13,070 bases of DNA from contig JBHIEE010000085.1 of assembly GCA_046760445.1 (NCBI GenBank), positions 1 through 13,070 on the forward strand, read 5' to 3'. Made by a program: the position numbers and the translations under genes. The notes beneath the pieces were generated by a model that was not told where the DNA came from, made no database searches, and worked only from the letters and a program-made list of their open reading frames with translations. How positions within the stretch are numbered: the first letter of the stretch is position 1; each line of letters opens with the position of its first letter. Below are positions 11,457-13,070 of the stretch, one piece after another. The DNA is from JBHIEE01 sp046760445. GTDB taxonomy: Bacteria > Acidobacteriota > Aminicenantia > JdFR-78.

Positions 11457-13070
11457 TTATCTTCTTTTTTTACCCTTTTTTTCTGGAATTGAGATTTTAA
11501 TAAGTTCCATATAAGGGGATGAAGCAGGAAGGGAAATTGTAAACTCAGAACCAACCACTCTACCTTCTTTTATAAGTTCTAACTCATGATTATAATCGAT
11601 TCGGAAACATTGATAGAGGAATGGTTTAGTAGTCGGCAAATTTTTTAAAATAACTCTATAGCCCTCAGAAGGTGAAGCATAATCACTCAGAAGAATATTA
11701 ATGAGCGTATTGTCTAAAGATTTAGCAGCAATGATAGTTGTACCTAGATTATCCCCTCCCTGTGTTTTAAGGAGAATAGGGGTATTTTTGAACTCAGATA
11801 TTGCTTTGAACGCAAGCCCTGGATAATAATAATTGCCATTATCATCCCACAAACCAAGAAAATAACCATCTACCCTGTAGCGAAATAATTTGATGAGTCT
11901 TGTTGGTTGCATATAAGCAAATACTGCTCCAATAATGCTTGAGTTAATAGGACTATGGTAAATATTTACTAATTCGAACTCATTTTGCGAGATAATACCC
12001 CATTCAGTATTGATGATCTCTACATTTTGAAAATTATGTGAAGCAAGGCGATTTTCAAGGAACTGTTCTGTTTCTACATAAGAATAAGGATTTGAATTCC
12101 AGTATAGATGCCATGAGAAAAAATCAAGAGGTGCTCCTGTCTGTTTTACATAATTCAGAAAGCCATCAATAAATTCAAATCCAAAGGGATTAGCTAAACA
12201 GGGACCACCTACTTTAAGGGTTTTGTCATATTGCTTTATCTTTTTTGCTGTGATCTCATAGAGCTTATAATATTCCTCCAAGGGGCCATCCCAAAATTGA
12301 ACGATATCTGGTTCGTTCCATATTTCCCAGTATTTTATGCCATATTGATAGCCATTTGCCCAACCTTCATTGTAGTGCTTAATTATATGGACACACACAT
12401 CTGCCCATTTTTCAAAATCAGAGGGAGGTTTATTATGCACAGGGGGATCTTCCCAACTCTCTCCTAATCTGAAAAGAATATCACACCCTGCATTTTTAAC
12501 TGCCTCTATTAAAGTATCTGTTTCTGCGAAATTGTAATTTGCTGGATTGTTAGGATCTTTTGATAAATCAGGGAAAATTTGGTGGATATCTCCTGGCCCA
12601 TACCAGTCATGAGTCCTTACATATTCAATCCCTATCTCCTGAAATCTCCAGGTAAGATCAACTCTTCTCCCTTCTGGATCAATTGGTCCTCCATTAACTT
12701 GCAAAAAGGTCTTTACTTCTCCCTGTTTTTTATTTAAATCAACCATAAATGTTTGATAACTAAAATCTGAATTAACACCTAAAAAAACATCATCGAACCA
12801 GACTGTGCCTTTTTCACATGTTACAGCAAGCAACACCCATATTTTACTCGCTATTTCTAAGGGTTTAAACCTAAATTTACACTCTGTCCAATTATTAGTT
12901 TCTACAAGAGGAGTTAATGTATTCCTATAAAGTTGATTTCCTGAGTTATCTGAAAAAGAAAGAATTGGATAAACATCTCCCACAACTCCCTTTGTTTTAA
13001 TAAACACTCTGAAGTCATAGGAGGTATTTGGTTCGATATTTACTTCTTGAGCCCAGAGAGCCAAAACAGG
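11457..13070 (-). CDS. GH39-type glycoside hydrolase, N-terminus outside window
   Basis: The frame is open from the right edge to TAA at 11457-11459, about 537 visible residues. The first 100 or so (EPNTSYDFRVFIKTKG to KGTVWFDDVFLG) look like a carbohydrate-binding beta-sandwich module of the CBM4/9 or similar kind. A (beta/alpha)8 catalytic domain follows: VNGGPIDPEG, EYVRTHDWYGPGDIHQIFPDL, then KYWEIWNEPD with the acid/base Glu (codon 12312-12314) and EIINTEWG with the nucleophile Glu (12003-12005). This is the GH39 layout of beta-xylosidases and alpha-L-iduronidases. A small beta-sandwich tail (about the last 120 residues) ends in a basic KKGKKRR. Substrate cannot be read off; xylan or other plant and glycosaminoglycan oligosaccharides are possible. 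A TTG at 13064 is not the start, since the module is incomplete there. It converges on the GyrI-like gene with 32 bases between stops and no clear terminator. Confidence 0.87.
   Translation of the reverse strand, partial: PVLALWAQEVNIEPNTSYDFRVFIKTKGVVGDVYPILSFSDNSGNQLYRNTLTPLVETNNWTECKFRFKPLEIASKIWVLLAVTCEKGTVWFDDVFLGVNSDFSYQTFMVDLNKKQGEVKTFLQVNGGPIDPEGRRVDLTWRFQEIGIEYVRTHDWYGPGDIHQIFPDLSKDPNNPANYNFAETDTLIEAVKNAGCDILFRLGESWEDPPVHNKPPSDFEKWADVCVHIIKHYNEGWANGYQYGIKYWEIWNEPDIVQFWDGPLEEYYKLYEITAKKIKQYDKTLKVGGPCLANPFGFEFIDGFLNYVKQTGAPLDFFSWHLYWNSNPYSYVETEQFLENRLASHNFQNVEIINTEWGIISQNEFELVNIYHSPINSSIIGAVFAYMQPTRLIKLFRYRVDGYFLGLWDDNGNYYYPGLAFKAISEFKNTPILLKTQGGDNLGTTIIAAKSLDNTLINILLSDYASPSEGYRVILKNLPTTKPFLYQCFRIDYNHELELIKEGRVVGSEFTISLPASSPYMELIKISIPEKKGKKRR

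Noticed and set aside
13062..13064. TTG at 13064 (minus strand) as the GH39 start
   Set aside because: The frame stays open to the window edge and the beta-sandwich module would be cut at that codon, so the gene is treated as partial.
1..13070. tRNA, rRNA, CRISPR arrays, riboswitches, intact insertion sequences
   Set aside because: No cloverleaf with a GTTCRA-type arm, no regularly spaced repeats, no recognised aptamer and no transposase frame were seen by eye. Short or divergent RNAs cannot be excluded without covariance-model searches.

Overview
The window reads as a stretch of an A+T-rich bacterial chromosome with a Gram-negative cell plan. It has a predicted outer-membrane barrel protein, a secreted peptidase with a Sec signal, a rhomboid protease, urocanate hydratase and a bacterial-type glutamyl-tRNA synthetase. 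No gene fixes the taxonomy. Gene content and loosely packed, relic-rich spacers would fit an uncultivated lineage such as Aminicenantes, but that is a weak guess.

Region by region. (1) 1-656: C-terminal three quarters of a DpnII/MboI-type restriction endonuclease, cut by the left edge. (2) 657-1179: spacer of about 520 bases with decayed repeat copies, a promoter-like site and a 39-codon ORF. (3) 1180-3219: secreted S9 prolyl-oligopeptidase-family peptidase with a complete Ser/Asp/His triad. (4) 3412-4854, minus strand: rhomboid protease with an unusually long first loop and a helical C-terminal tail. (5) 5158-5628: small exported beta-barrel-like protein. (6) 5629-7384: relic-rich zone around a proteasome-like Ntn-hydrolase gene (5996-6727), followed by a decayed fragment of a membrane-anchored serine hydrolase. 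(7) 7385-11424: plus-strand cluster gltX, DUF2065 membrane protein, hutU and an exported GyrI-like protein, with gaps of 36, 62 and 48 bases. (8) 11457-13070, minus strand: GH39-type glycoside hydrolase, cut by the right edge and convergent with the cluster.

How the genes relate. Only the gltX to GyrI-like block looks like a possible operon. HutU makes imidazolonepropionate on the route from histidine to glutamate, but no other hut gene is in view, so the link to gltX may be chance. The remaining genes are single units with their own promoters. Several promoter-like sites share a TTGA-type -35, a 17-base T-rich spacer and a weak -10; two of them share the spacer core ATTTTTCCTGTG.

The most interesting points are the orphan proteasome-fold protein, whose Ser2, Asp18, Lys47 and Gly61 match the active-site layout of the archaeal beta subunit; the halves of one degenerate element lying on either side of that gene; the recurring GGGTCAGGTCTTG-like motif in spacers; and gltX and DUF2065, which appear to be translated with almost no leader.
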